From NCBI RefSeq assembly GCF_013450295.1, contig NZ_SKBR01000004.1, positions 124,001 through 188,000 on the forward strand: a DNA stretch of 64,000 nucleotides. The letters are read 5' to 3'. How positions within the stretch are numbered: position 1 is the stretch's first letter; the number at the start of each line of letters is the position of its first letter. Source of the stretch: Streptomyces sp. AJS327. Its GTDB lineage: Bacteria; Actinomycetota; Actinomycetes; Streptomycetales; Streptomycetaceae. This document shows, piece by piece, positions 43,033-55,204 of the stretch. Below the pieces are notes generated by a model, which saw only the letters and a program-made list of their open reading frames with translations, was not told the DNA's origin and did not search any database. Made by a program: the position numbers and the translations under genes.

Positions 43033-43982
43033 TATGCGGCCACCCCCATCAGGCCCTGGTCCGGCTGGTGCCGGGCGATGTTCAGGAACGCCTCCTCCAG
43101 CGAGGCGGTACGGGCGTCCAGCCCGTCCAGTTCGGCCCCCCACTGCCGGGCCCACACCATCAGCTCGGTGAGGTCCCGCTGGAGGTCCGTGGTGCTGATC
43201 TCCACCTCGCGGCCCTGCCCGTGGGCGCCGAGCGAGGCGGGCAGCTGCCACTTCTCCATGCCCTCCGGCAGCGTGAACCGGATACGGGACGGCTGGGCCG
43301 CGGTCACCTCGGCCGGTGTTCCGGTGGCGACGATCTGCCCCTCGCGCATGATCGCCAGCCGGTCGGCGAGCTGCTCCGCCTCCTCCAGGTAGTGGGTGGT
43401 GAGCAGCACCGTGGTGCCCTGCGCCTGGAGCTGGCGGACCAGTTCCTGCGTCGTGTGCCGGGCCTCGGCGTCCATGCCGGTGGTCGGCTCGTCCAGGAAC
43501 AGCACCTCCGGCCGTCCGACCACCGCGAGCGCCAGGTCCAGTCGGCGCCGTTCGCCGCCGGACAGCTGCTTGACCCGCACGTCCACCCGGTGGTTCAGCC
43601 CCACGAACTCCAGCGCCTGGCCGATCGGCATCGCGCCGGTGGTGCAGCCGCCCCACATCCGAGCCGTCTCCTGGACGGTCAGTTCGGAGGGGAAGCCGCC
43701 TTCCTGGAGCATCATCCCGATCCGCGGGCGCACCCGCCGACGCTGCCGGTACGGGTCGAGCCCCAGTACCTGCACGGTGCCGTCGGACGGCTTGTCCAGC
43801 CCCTCCAGCAGTTCCACCGTCGAGGTCTTCCCGGCCCCGTTCGTGCCCAGGAGAGCGAACAGCTCACCGCGGCGAACGGAGAAGTCCAGTCCACGGACGG
43901 CTTCGAAACCGCCCTTACCCTGCGGACCGTAGCGTCGCCTCAGCCCGCGCACGTCGATCACTCGTTCTCCTGCGAAATCCAT
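43032..43982 (-). CDS. ABC transporter ATP-binding protein
   Basis: 316 residues. Walker A GTNGAGKTS (note the unusual Thr after Gly), signature LSGGERRRLDLAL, Walker B VLFLDEPTTGMD and a DrrA-like C-terminal domain. The first gene of the ATPase-permease-kinase-regulator operon; exports an unknown hydrophobic compound, perhaps a host or competitor peptide. Confidence 0.9.
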   Translation of the reverse strand: MDFAGERVIDVRGLRRRYGPQGKGGFEAVRGLDFSVRRGELFALLGTNGAGKTSTVELLEGLDKPSDGTVQVLGLDPYRQRRRVRPRIGMMLQEGGFPSELTVQETARMWGGCTTGAMPIGQALEFVGLNHRVDVRVKQLSGGERRRLDLALAVVGRPEVLFLDEPTTGMDAEARHTTQELVRQLQAQGTTVLLTTHYLEEAEQLADRLAIMREGQIVATGTPAEVTAAQPSRIRFTLPEGMEKWQLPASLGAHGQGREVEISTTDLQRDLTELMVWARQWGAELDGLDARTASLEEAFLNIARHQPDQGLMGVAA

Positions 43983-44359
43983 GCCTTCAGCATTCCGGGG
44001 AAACCGGGCCGCGGGCAGTGCGAGGTGTCATCGGCTCCCGTGACAAATGTCAGATCCGCAGGTCAGAGGCGGGAAAGCGGCGGGAACGCGCCGCCGGACA
44101 GCCGACGGGCCGCACTGACCGGAGGCGGGACGGACGCCGGCGGACCTCGCACCGGAGGACGCCGCCGGTGTATCCCTGGCGGACCCCGGGCGGTGGTCCG
44201 CGTGAGGGCCTCCGCGCGCGCCCGGAGCCATGGGACCCGCGCCCGGCGGTCTCGTGGGGCGGAGCCGGGCGGCGCCCGCCCGGGGAGGGGCGGTCGGGGC
44301 GGACGTGGCTGACGCACGACAGAGGGCCCGATCCCGAAGGACCGGACCCTCTGTACCAG
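43983..44359. other. Intergenic region, no gene seen
   Basis: 377 bp between the ABC operon promoter and the tRNA pair. It must contain the operon promoter near 44000-44060; no coding frame is supported. Confidence 0.45.
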
Positions 44360-44432
44360 AGCGGACGACGAGGCTCGAACTCGCGACCTCAACCTTGGCA
44401 AGGTTGCGCTCTACCAACTGAGCTACGTCCGC
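44360..44432 (-). tRNA. tRNA-Gly(GCC)
   Basis: Complete cloverleaf on the minus strand: acceptor GCGGACG/CGTCCGC, D arm GCTCAGTTGGTAGAGC, anticodon loop TTGCCAA, T arm with GTTCGAGCC. No CCA is encoded. Confidence 0.95.
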
Positions 44433-44482
44433 CTGCTGACTCGGCAACCCTACCGCACTCGGTGGGGCTGCCTGACCAGTGG

Positions 44483-44554
44483 AGCGGGTGACAGGAATCG
44501 CACACTGCGCCTCCCCCTTGGAAAGGGGGCGCTCTACTACTGAGCTACACCCGC
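44483..44554 (-). tRNA. tRNA-Gly(TCC)
   Basis: Minus strand, acceptor GCGGGTG/CACCCGC, anticodon stem CCCCC/GGGGG with loop TTTCCAA (anticodon TCC), T loop GATTCCT-like. CCA follows in the DNA (44480-44482). It is 50 bp from the other Gly tRNA, likely one transcript. Confidence 0.92.
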
Positions 44555-45655
44555 GCGCTCCGTGAGGTTTTCCGTTCGGTTTCCCTCGCGGCGTGTGCCT
44601 GACTCTAGCCGATCACCCGGGGTGCTGTGCAAGTCCGGGACGACGGACGGACTCCGGGCTCCGGTTCGCCGCCGAACGCCCCCGGGTACGCCCCTCCGGA
44701 CCCGGCGCGACCCGGTGCTGTCCCGGCCCCTCGCCACCGGCGGCGACGGCCCCGGTGACCGGGGGCCGCGCGGGGCTCGTTCCGGTAACGCGCCGCGCGC
44801 GGGGGTGCCGGGGAGCGCGGCGCGGCCGGAACACCCGGCGACGGTGGAGCCGAACCGCCCCCGGCCACGGCCCACGAGAGAACCGGACGCACCCCGGACC
44901 GCCGGAACCGGCCGGGACGCCCCGGGCGAGGGCGGCGGCCCGAGGAAGCCGGGAAGCGCCCGACGGACCGGAGCGCCGCCGGGAACCTGGCGGAACGGTG
45001 GCGGACGGCAGCAGGGCGGGATCGGGGCGGCACCGGCGGACTCGGGGTGCGCCAGGGAGGATCGGGGGCGATCGGACGGTGAGCGGGGGCGACCGGGCGG
45101 TGCGCGGAGGTGACGGTTCGCGGATTGAGAGGAACCGGCGGCGGACCGCCGGCACCGCCAGGGTCACCGGGGCCCCCAGCGCGATCAGCCGGAATCCACC
45201 GGAACCACCGCCGTCACGCGGGGAGCTGCCGCGCGGGGAGACGGCGCACCCACCGGACCGGCCGGGACCGCGCGGCGACCGAAGGGTGCCGGACGGCGAC
45301 CCGGGGGAGACCGGACGGGGACCGGAGGGAGATCGGACGGAGACCGAGGCGCCGGACGCGCGGTCCGGAGGGGGCGCGGCGGCCGTCGGGTGGGCCGGGG
45401 GGCGCGGCCCGCACGGTGTCCGCCGCTGCCGGTGGTCACCGGATTCCGGGCGGCGCGATTCCGGATACCCTCGCCGCCGTCACCGTGCGCGGGATGTGAT
45501 GGTCCCGGCGGGACTCCGGGCGCACGCGGGATGTCCGGCGCTCGCGGAGGGTGCGGTGGGGGCGCGCCCCGGCGGCCCGTGGGTCCGGGTGGCCCAGGGG
45601 TGAGACGCGGAGGCCCAACGGGCCCCACTCCTCCGGCGGTCGGCGGCGCGTGGGA
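44555..45655. other. GC-rich gap, no gene seen
   Basis: 1.1 kb of extremely GC-rich DNA. All frames are open at once and give Arg/Gly/Pro-rich text, with no ribosome sites or consistent codon bias. It separates the tRNA pair from lsr2; no repeats of note. Confidence 0.6.
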
Positions 45656-45973
45656 TCAACGAGCGGCGTTGAAGGCGTCGTAGACCTTCTTCGGGATGCG
45701 TCCGCGAGCGGGCACCTCCATGCCGTTGGACTCCGCCCAGGCGCGTACCGCGCGCGGGTCGGGGTCGACCGAGGTGCGCCGGAACGCCTTGCCGGACTTG
45801 GCGCGTTTCCGGCCAGCCTGGACGTACGGACCCAGCTCCTCCCGCAGCTTCTTGGCGTTGTCGGCGTTCAGGTCGATCTCGTAAGACCGGCCGTCCAGGC
45901 CGAAGATGACCGTTTCCGACGCCTCCCCGCCGTCGATGTCGTCGGAGAGTGTGACCACTACGCGCTGTGCCAC
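45656..45973 (-). CDS. lsr2: Lsr2 nucleoid-associated protein
   Basis: 105 residues, GTG start after GAAGGA. N-terminal dimerisation domain (MAQRVVVTLSDDIDG … SYEIDLNADNAKKLREEL) and a C-terminal AT-hook-like domain with the conserved VRAWAESNGMEVPARGRIP, whose RGR loop enters the minor groove. Lsr2 silences AT-rich imported DNA. That is relevant because the window contains a low-GC transposon cargo and cryptic peptide genes, although a direct effect is inferred. Confidence 0.95.
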   Translation of the reverse strand: MAQRVVVTLSDDIDGGEASETVIFGLDGRSYEIDLNADNAKKLREELGPYVQAGRKRAKSGKAFRRTSVDPDPRAVRAWAESNGMEVPARGRIPKKVYDAFNAAR

Positions 45974-46283
45974 GGATATCGGTCCTTCCTACAGGATCGC
46001 GAGTGGGTTCACCCGATCTTTGCGGTTCCTGACCAGCTTCGATACGAGCGAATCCGGTGATAGGGGTCAGTTTCTATTCGGTTGTGCGGCAGGACTGATT
46101 GCAATGCGGACCGGATTTAATCCGCCCGCTCCCTGCGCCCGCAATGTGGACCCTACTTATTTCGGCGCCGTTTTCCCAGTGCCCGACGGAGACCGGGTGC
46201 GGACAGTCTGTATATCAACCCGCGTAGATTCTGGCGACCGGTACGCTGACGGCGAAGCTCCCCGCTAAGCACAAGGAGTACCC
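45974..46283. other. lsr2-purS divergent promoter region
   Basis: 310 bp of comparatively AT-rich DNA between divergent genes; it must carry both promoters. The stretch TAGATTCTGGCGACCGG before purS may include a -10, but no PUR-box or riboswitch was identified. Confidence 0.45.
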
Positions 46284-46613
46284 GTGACTCGCGTGGTCGT
46301 CGAAGTCATGCCGAAGCCCGAGATCCTCGATCCGCAGGGACAGGCGGTGCAGCGCGCGCTACCCCGCCTCGGCTACCAGGGCGTGTTGGACGTCCGTCAG
46401 GGCAAGCGCTTCGAGCTGGAGGTGGACGGACCGCCGAATCGGGAGACTCTCTCGCGAGTTGAGGAGATGGCGGAGACGTTTCTCGCCAACGGAGTGATCG
46501 AGAACTTCACCGTGCGGGTGCTGGACGCGGCGGGCGCGGAGGTCCTCTCCACCGACCCCGTCGCGGGGGCGGCCGCCGGGGCGGGGAACTCCGGGACGGA
46601 GGGGGCGCGGTGA
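46284..46613 (+). CDS. purS: PurS, FGAM synthetase small subunit
   Basis: 109 residues; AAGGAG five bases before a GTG. It opens RVVVEVMPKPEILDPQGQAV, the PurS beta-strand and helix pattern, and continues LGYQGVLDVRQGKRFELEVDG. PurS bridges PurL and PurQ in the multi-subunit formylglycinamidine synthase of purine synthesis. It has an Ala/Gly-rich extension of about 25 residues at the end. It overlaps purQ by 4 bp. Confidence 0.95.
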   Translation: MTRVVVEVMPKPEILDPQGQAVQRALPRLGYQGVLDVRQGKRFELEVDGPPNRETLSRVEEMAETFLANGVIENFTVRVLDAAGAEVLSTDPVAGAAAGAGNSGTEGAR

Positions 46614-47283
46614 CCACGCGTATCGGCGTCGTCACGTTCCCGGGCTCGCTGGACGACGCGGACGCGCGGCGCGCGGTCTCGCTCGCGGGCGGGGAGGCGG
46701 TACCGCTCTGGCACCGGGACAAGAGCCTGCGGCAGGCGGACGCGGTGGTGCTGCCCGGTGGTTTCTCGTACGGCGACTATCTGCGCTGCGGAGCCATCGC
46801 GCGATTCTCACCCGTCATGTCGAGCGTGCTTGAGCACGCCAGGGAGGGAATGCCGGTACTCGGGATCTGCAATGGCTTCCAGGTGCTCTGCGAGTCCCAT
46901 CTGCTGCCCGGCGCGTTGATCCGCAACGACCATCTCCGTTTTGTCTGCCGCGATCAGCGACTGCGTGTCGAGAACGCGGCCACCGACTGGACCGCTGATT
47001 TCCGTACCGGCCAGGAGATCACCGTTCCGCTGAAAAACAACGACGGCGGCTATGTGGCCGACGAGCGGACCCTGGACGAGCTGGAGGAGACCGGTCGCGT
47101 GGTCTTCCGGTACCTCGACGGCAATCCCAACGGCTCCCGCCGGGACATCGCGGGCGTCACCAACGAGGCCGGGAACGTCGTCGGTCTGATGCCCCATCCC
47201 GAGCACGCCGTCGAGGAGTTGACGGGGCCGACGACCGACGGCCTGTCCCTGTTCACCTCGGTACTGAAGAAGCTGGTCACCGC

Positions 47284-47287
<4 letters not shown>
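46610..47287 (+). CDS. purQ: PurQ, FGAM synthetase glutamine amidotransferase subunit
   Basis: 225 residues, class I amidotransferase. Nucleophile Cys in GICNGFQVLCE (about residue 86) and the His/Glu pair in MPHPEHAVEE at the end. It supplies ammonia to PurL. GTG start overlapping purS; stop overlapping purL by 4 bp, so the three are translated together. Confidence 0.97.
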
Positions 47288-49542
<2,255 letters not shown>

Positions 49543-49656
49543 CGCGCGCCGCCCGGTGGCAGCCCGGACGCCGGGCGGCCACCGGGCGCGTGCGGTGCGG
49601 CGCCCCGGTGAGGGGCGGGCCCCGGTGGGCGCCGGCGAGCGTTCCCCGCGCGGGGG

Positions 49657-50178
49657 TCAGCCGTAGTAGCCGCCGCCGTACTGCCGTCCGCGCTCCTCGT
49701 CCACGGCGCGGTTGATCTCGCCCTTGAACCACTCGGGTTGGGGGACGTGGCGCATGGTCATCGCGCCCTGCTCGGAGGCGGACTGCACGGTGAGCGTGCC
49801 GTACCGCATCATCCGCTCCCACAGCGTGGCCTTGAACGCCACGTCGTTCACCCGGGCCAGCGGGATGCTGCGGCTGGTCTTGGTAAGGAAGCCACTGCGC
49901 TTGTAGATCCGCTTCGTGGTCAGGATGTAGAGCTTGCTGCGCCACTTGAGCAGCGGAATCAGCCAGTACTTGACGGTGGCGATCAGCGCCAGTCCCAGGA
50001 CGATCAGGATGCCGATGCTGCCCCAGCTCTCCTCGGTCGGAAGTCCCCAGATCAGCGCCCCGGCCACCAGCCAGACGAGCGAGAGCGCGATGAACTCGCT
50101 GACCATTTCCGTCCAGTGCTGTCTGGTGACGTACACGAGCTGTTCGTCGTCCGCGAGGTAGCGCTCCGCAAGTGACAT
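49657..50178 (-). CDS. PH-domain membrane protein (YdbS-like)
   Basis: 173 residues. Two membrane segments (about 26-45, 53-70) followed by the bPH_2 domain (SKLYILTTKRIYKRSGFLTKTSRSIPLARVNDV), and a basic, Gly/Tyr-rich end RGRQYGGGYYG. I took the second Met (MSLAERYL) as the start; the first is 3 codons before it. Function unknown; common beside purL in Streptomyces. Convergent with purL. Confidence 0.85.
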   Translation of the reverse strand: MSLAERYLADDEQLVYVTRQHWTEMVSEFIALSLVWLVAGALIWGLPTEESWGSIGILIVLGLALIATVKYWLIPLLKWRSKLYILTTKRIYKRSGFLTKTSRSIPLARVNDVAFKATLWERMMRYGTLTVQSASEQGAMTMRHVPQPEWFKGEINRAVDEERGRQYGGGYYG

Positions 50179-50335
50179 GAGGCGCATCCTGGCACAGCGC
50201 CTCGACCGGGGTCCTCCCCCCGGTCACACCCACCGCCGCACACGCGCCACCGAGCGTGCGCGGGCCCCGGCGCCGCCCCGGCCGACCGCCCGCTGGCCCC
50301 TCCGGGGCCCACTCCGTCCCTGTAATGTCGCATTC

Positions 50336-51148
50336 ATGCCGCCCGCCAACAGAAGAGCTCGGGAGTCCCGCACCTACGACCCCGCCATGGTGCGCAAGGC
50401 GCTTATCGGCCAGCTTGAGGCCGTAGCCGAGGGCGCGCGCCAACTCACCCCGGAACAGCGGGCGTTGCCCTCCGGGCTGCCGGGGTGGGACGTGCACGCC
50501 CTGCTGGTGCACATCGCCCTCCAGATCGACGCGGTGCCGCGCATGCTGGGTGCCCCCGCGCCCCGGGTGGCGAAGCCCGAGGTCAGCCTCGCCTCCTGGG
50601 CGTGGGCCACCGCGGGCGCCGCCGCGGAGCTGGACGACCAGGCCCGCTCCGAGGCCGCCGGGAGCCCGGACGGCGTCGCCCGGATCGAGGCGGCCATCGC
50701 CGACCTGGAGCCGGTCCTGGAGGCCGCCGTCCGCGAGGACGTGCTCGTCCCGCACCCCGGGGGCGCGATGCGGGTGCTGGACTTCACCGTCACCCGACTC
50801 GTCGAGCTGGTGGTGCACAGCGACGATCTCACCCGGGCGACCGGCACCCCGGTCCGGCTGAACCGGCAGGCCCTGGCCTCGACCGTCCGGCTGCTGGTGG
50901 ACGCGCTGGCGGCGAAGGCGCCGGGCCGCTCCGTCGAGCTGCGGGTGCCGCCCTTCGCCGTCACCCAGTGCGTCGAGGGCCCCCGTCACACCCGCGGCAC
51001 CCCGCCCAACGTGGTGGAGGCCGACGCGATCACCTGGATCCGGCTGGCCACCGGCCGTACGGACTGGGCCGCCGCGCTGGCGACCGGGCGGCTCACCGCC
51101 AGCGGCGAGCGCGCCGACCTCGGCGGCCACCTGCCCGTCCTCGGCTGA
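50336..51148 (+). CDS. Maleylpyruvate-isomerase-family protein (mycothiol-linked), sterol-carrier-like tail
   Basis: 270 residues. Helical MDMPI/DinB-like N-terminal domain with LPGWDVHALLVHIALQIDAV (about 48-67) and TRLVELVVHSDDLTRATG (about 158-175), and an SCP-like C-terminal domain (WIRLATGRTDWAAALATGRL). Metal-binding His are kept. Substrate unknown. It lies between purL and purF in the same direction as purF, with 137 bp to purF. Confidence 0.8.
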   Translation: MPPANRRARESRTYDPAMVRKALIGQLEAVAEGARQLTPEQRALPSGLPGWDVHALLVHIALQIDAVPRMLGAPAPRVAKPEVSLASWAWATAGAAAELDDQARSEAAGSPDGVARIEAAIADLEPVLEAAVREDVLVPHPGGAMRVLDFTVTRLVELVVHSDDLTRATGTPVRLNRQALASTVRLLVDALAAKAPGRSVELRVPPFAVTQCVEGPRHTRGTPPNVVEADAITWIRLATGRTDWAAALATGRLTASGERADLGGHLPVLG

Positions 51149-51285
51149 CCGCCGCCGCCCTCCGCCGTCCCGCGCCGTCCGCCGGACGCACCCGGGCCGC
51201 TCACTCGTCCGGGGGAGACACGGGGGTAAACCGAACAAATCCACCGGGTTCGGCTGTACTGCGCCCCTGGCCTAGACTCGACGAC

Positions 51286-52869
51286 GTGCCCCGTGGTGAT
51301 GGACGACTGAATCATGACCTTCTCCCCGGCGAGAAGGGCCCCCAGGACGCCTGCGGCGTCTTCGGGGTCTGGGCGCCGGGGGAGGAGGTCGCCAAACTGA
51401 CCTACTTCGGGCTCTACGCCCTCCAGCACCGGGGCCAGGAGTCCGCCGGGATCGCGGTGAGCAACGGCTCGCAGATCCTGGTCTTCAAGGACATGGGCCT
51501 GGTCTCCCAGGTGTTCGACGAGACCTCCCTCGGCTCGCTGCGCGGCCACATCGCGATCGGCCACGCCCGCTACTCCACCACCGGTGCCTCGGTGTGGGAG
51601 AACGCGCAGCCCACCTTCCGGGCGACCGCGCACGGCTCGATCGCGCTGGGCCACAACGGCAACCTGGTCAACACGGCCGAGCTGGCCGAGCGGGTGGCCG
51701 CGCAGTCCGCGCTCTCCGCGGGCCGCCCCACGCACGTCGCGGCGACCAACGACACCGACCTGATCACCGCCCTGCTCGCGGGGCAGACCGACGAGGACGG
51801 CGGCCCACTCACCGTCGAGCAGGCCGCCCCGCGCGTGCTGCCCTGGCTCCAGGGCGCGTACTCCTGCGCCTTCATGGACGAGCGCACCCTCTACGCGGCC
51901 CGCGACCCGCAGGGCATCCGCCCGCTGGTGCTGGGGCGGCTGGAGCGCGGCTGGGTGGTGGCCAGCGAGACCTCCGCACTGGACATCGTCGGCGCCAGCT
52001 TCATCCGTGAGGTGGAGCCGGGCGAGTTCCTCGCGATCGACGAGGACGGCCTGCGCAGTACCCGCTTCGCGGAGGCCCGGCCGCGTGGCTGCGTCTTCGA
52101 GTACGTCTACCTCGCCCGTCCGGACACCGACATCGCGGGGCGGAACGTCTACCTCTCGCGGGTCGAGATGGGGCGGCGGCTGGCCGCCGAGGCCCCGGCC
52201 GAGGCGGACCTGGTGATCGCCACCCCCGAGTCCGGCACCCCCGCCGCCGTCGGGTACGCCGAGGCCAGCGGCATCCCCTACGGCAGCGGGCTGGTCAAGA
52301 ACAGCTACGTCGGCCGGACCTTCATCCAGCCCTCGCAGACCATCCGGCAGCTCGGCATCCGCCTCAAGCTCAACCCGCTCCGCGAGGTGATCCGGGGCAA
52401 GCGGCTGGTCGTGGTGGACGACTCCATCGTGCGGGGCAACACCCAGCGCGCCCTCGTGCGGATGCTCCGCGAGGCGGGCGCGGCGGAGGTGCACGTCCGC
52501 ATCAGCTCGCCGCCGATCAAGTGGCCCTGCTTCTTCGGTATCGACTTCGCCACCCGCGCGGAACTCATCGGCAACGGCCTGACCGTCGAGGAGATCGGCA
52601 CCTCGCTCGGCGCCGACTCGCTGGCGTACATCTCGACGGACAGCATGATCGAGGCCACCACGATCCCCAAGTCCCAGCTCTGCCGGGCCTGTTTCGACGG
52701 GGAGTACCCGATGGACCTGCCCGATCCGGAGCTGCTGGGCAAGCACCTGCTGGAGGCCGAGGTGGCGGACGCCGCCCGCGGCAACGGGCACGGCAGCAAG
52801 ACCGACGTGGACGGGGTCGAGACCCTGACCACGGGCGGCGGCGCGGCTGACGCGCTGCGCCGCCCCTAG
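51286..52869 (+). CDS. purF: PurF, amidophosphoribosyltransferase
   Basis: 527 residues from a GTG at 51286 (MPRGDGRLNHDLLPGEKGPQ). Cleavage before Cys23 (DACGVFG) would expose the N-terminal nucleophile. The glutaminase domain is followed by a PRPP-binding transferase with VVVDDSIVRGNT. It catalyses the first step of purine synthesis. Cys residues in RISSPPIKWPCFFG and KSQLCRACFDGEYP suggest an Fe-S cluster as in the B. subtilis type. purM follows 246 bp on. Confidence 0.96.
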   Translation: MPRGDGRLNHDLLPGEKGPQDACGVFGVWAPGEEVAKLTYFGLYALQHRGQESAGIAVSNGSQILVFKDMGLVSQVFDETSLGSLRGHIAIGHARYSTTGASVWENAQPTFRATAHGSIALGHNGNLVNTAELAERVAAQSALSAGRPTHVAATNDTDLITALLAGQTDEDGGPLTVEQAAPRVLPWLQGAYSCAFMDERTLYAARDPQGIRPLVLGRLERGWVVASETSALDIVGASFIREVEPGEFLAIDEDGLRSTRFAEARPRGCVFEYVYLARPDTDIAGRNVYLSRVEMGRRLAAEAPAEADLVIATPESGTPAAVGYAEASGIPYGSGLVKNSYVGRTFIQPSQTIRQLGIRLKLNPLREVIRGKRLVVVDDSIVRGNTQRALVRMLREAGAAEVHVRISSPPIKWPCFFGIDFATRAELIGNGLTVEEIGTSLGADSLAYISTDSMIEATTIPKSQLCRACFDGEYPMDLPDPELLGKHLLEAEVADAARGNGHGSKTDVDGVETLTTGGGAADALRRP

Positions 52870-53115
52870 CCGTGGCACGCCACGGCGTCACCCCGGCACG
52901 CCCCGCGCCGTCCGCCGGGCCCCACCCGTCCGCCCGGGCCGGGGCCGCCTTCACCCGTCCCGGCCAGCGACGTCCGGGACGCCCTGCCGCGGGCGGCGGG
53001 GCGGCGTACCGTCACCAGCAGAGCCTCCCCGGCCACCGGCGTCCGGGGCTTTCGTCGGCTCCTCCCGGAGCCCCGAGCCGTCTGGGAGAGCCCAGCATGT
53101 CGGAGAGTGCCAGCG

Positions 53116-54252
53116 ATGAGTGAGCGTGTCGGAACGTCCGGTGGGGGAGCGCCCGCCGAGTCCGCGGAGGCCGTCTCGTACAAGGCGGCGGGAGTGGACA
53201 TCGCCGCGGGGGACCTCGCGGTCCAGCTGATGCGGGAGTGGGTGGGCCGGGCACAGCGCCCGGAGTCGGTCGGTTCGCTCGGTGGCTTCGCGGGCCTCTT
53301 CGACGCCAGCGCGCTCAAGCGGTACGAGCGTCCGCTGCTCGCCTCGGCCACCGACGGCGTGGGCACCAAGGTCGCCCTCGCGCAGCGGCTCGACATCCAC
53401 GACACCATCGGCCTCGACCTGGTCGCCATGGTCGTCGACGACCTCGTGGTGTGCGGGGCCGAGCCGCTGTTCATGACCGACTACATCTGCGTCGGCAAGG
53501 TGGTGCCGGAGCGCGTCGCGCAGATCGTCAAGGGGATCGCGGAGGGCTGCGTCCTGGCGGGCTGCGCCCTGGTGGGCGGCGAGACCGCCGAGCACCCCGG
53601 GCTGCTCGGCCCGGACGAGTACGACGTCGCCGGGGCCGGGACGGGCGTGGTGGAGGCCGACGCGGTGCTCGGCGCCGAGCGCGTCCGCGCGGGCGACGTG
53701 GTGGTGGCCATGGCCTCCTCCGGACTGCACTCGAACGGGTACTCCCTGGTCCGGCACGTGCTGCTGGACCGCGCGGGGCTGGAACCGGACCGGCACGTCG
53801 AGGAGTTCGGGCGGACGCTCGGCGAGGAACTGCTGGAGCCCACCAAGATCTACGCGCTGGACTGCCTGGCGCTGGCCCGCGCCACCGAGGTGCACGCCTA
53901 CTCGCACGTCACCGGCGGTGGCCTCGCCGCCAACCTGGCGCGGATCATCCCGTCGCACCTCACCGCCCGGGTGGACCGGTCGACCTGGGCCCCCCGGCCG
54001 GTGTTCGACCTGATCCGCGGCGCGGGCGGGGGCGTGGAGCGGGCGGAGCTGGAGCGGACGCTGAACATGGGCGTCGGCATGGCCGCCGTACTGCCCCCGG
54101 AGTCGGTGGACACCGCGCTGGCCACGCTGACCGAGCGCGGCGTGGACGCCTGGGTCGCGGGTTCGGTGACGGAGGCCGCCGAGGCGTCCGGTGACTCCGG
54201 CACGACCGGCGCCGGATCCGTGCGCCTCACCGGCGACTACGCGCGACTCTGA
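53116..54252 (+). CDS. purM: PurM, AIR synthetase
   Basis: 378 residues. Typical motifs: SYKAAGVDIAAGD, SATDGVGTKVALA, DLVAMVVDDLVVCGAEPLF, ASSGLHSNGYSLVRH and VTGGGLAANLARI. It closes the imidazole ring (FGAM to AIR). ATG at 53116 is the likely start (GGAGAG upstream); a GTG 3 codons before it is possible. Ala/Ser-rich tail of about 25 residues. Confidence 0.95.
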   Translation: MSERVGTSGGGAPAESAEAVSYKAAGVDIAAGDLAVQLMREWVGRAQRPESVGSLGGFAGLFDASALKRYERPLLASATDGVGTKVALAQRLDIHDTIGLDLVAMVVDDLVVCGAEPLFMTDYICVGKVVPERVAQIVKGIAEGCVLAGCALVGGETAEHPGLLGPDEYDVAGAGTGVVEADAVLGAERVRAGDVVVAMASSGLHSNGYSLVRHVLLDRAGLEPDRHVEEFGRTLGEELLEPTKIYALDCLALARATEVHAYSHVTGGGLAANLARIIPSHLTARVDRSTWAPRPVFDLIRGAGGGVERAELERTLNMGVGMAAVLPPESVDTALATLTERGVDAWVAGSVTEAAEASGDSGTTGAGSVRLTGDYARL

Positions 54253-54440
54253 GCGAGCACGCCCGGCCCTGACACCGGCTCGCCCGGCCCTGTCCGGCGC
54301 CTGGCCCCCGGCGCCGCCCCGGACCTCCGGAGGCGTGCCCCCACCGCGCCCCGGGCCCGGCGTTCGGGGACGCCGGCTGTCAGAGGCAGGCAGTACGCTC
54401 CCTCTCCTGATCGCCGATCGGTCCGGTGCGCGGAGGAACC

Positions 54441-55010
54441 ATGGACGGCTACTCACCCCTGGGGGAGCTGAACCCGCTCAGCGAGTCCGGAGACGGGATC
54501 GGTGGCGGCTTCGCCGACGCCTGCGAGCTGTACGAGTACAACCGGCCGGACGCCGGTCTCGTCGCCTGGCTGGCCGTGGACCCCACGGGGCGCCCGGAGT
54601 TGGCCCGCTATCTCGACCGGCTCGTTCCGTTCGCACCCGCGACGGGTTCCGGCTCCTTCTACGCCCTGTGGCGCTGCGATGACCGCAGCGACCTCGCCAC
54701 CCTCCCCGTCGTCCTCTTCGGCTCCGAGGGCGAGCTGGACGTGGTCGCGAGCGGGGTGCTGGAGCTGTTCCCGCTGCTCGCCCCACCCGCCGAGGAGCCC
54801 CCACCCGCAGCCGGGGAGGCGGAGCGCGGCCACCGCCGTCCCGAGTACCTCGCCTGGCCGGAGCGGACGTTCGGGAGGCCCGCACCCGACACGGCGGAAG
54901 CGGTCCTGGCGCGCGCCCGCGCGGAGTACGGACCGCGCTTCCTGGCGTGGATGCGGGAGTTCGTCCCGGAGGAGGCGCTCAGCTCACTGCGGGACAACCT
55001 GGACCGCTGA
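54441..55010 (+). CDS. Hypothetical protein
   Basis: 189 residues with GGAGGAACC before the ATG. Acidic, soluble, with GSGSFYALWRCDDRSDLATLPVVLFGSEGE in the middle, similar in feel to SMI1/KNR4-like or SUKH folds, and a Pro/Glu-rich linker near 130-145. I do not recognise it further. Isolated gene between purM and a DUF3073 gene; function unknown. Confidence 0.75.
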   Translation: MDGYSPLGELNPLSESGDGIGGGFADACELYEYNRPDAGLVAWLAVDPTGRPELARYLDRLVPFAPATGSGSFYALWRCDDRSDLATLPVVLFGSEGELDVVASGVLELFPLLAPPAEEPPPAAGEAERGHRRPEYLAWPERTFGRPAPDTAEAVLARARAEYGPRFLAWMREFVPEEALSSLRDNLDR

Positions 55011-55204
55011 ACCGCCCGTTCACCCCGTCCGGCCGCCCCGCTCGTACGCCGGGTCCCCCGTCCGTCGAGCCGCCCCGGGCACCGGGCCACCGGACGGTGG
55101 CGCTCCCCGACGCGCTGGCGGAGGCCCCGGACATTCCGAGATCCCGGACATACCAAGATCCCGGTCCGGCGGTGGCCGCCGAACCGGGATCAGTGGCGTG
55201 TACG

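Noticed and set aside
44562..45603. Several overlapping frames over 180 codons
   Set aside because: Arg/Gly/Pro text in all phases, no start signals; treated as non-coding.
50485..51285. PurF start far upstream in the 794-codon frame
   Set aside because: Overlaps the MDMPI-family gene out of phase and would bury the catalytic Cys; the GTG at 51286 gives the normal short propeptide.
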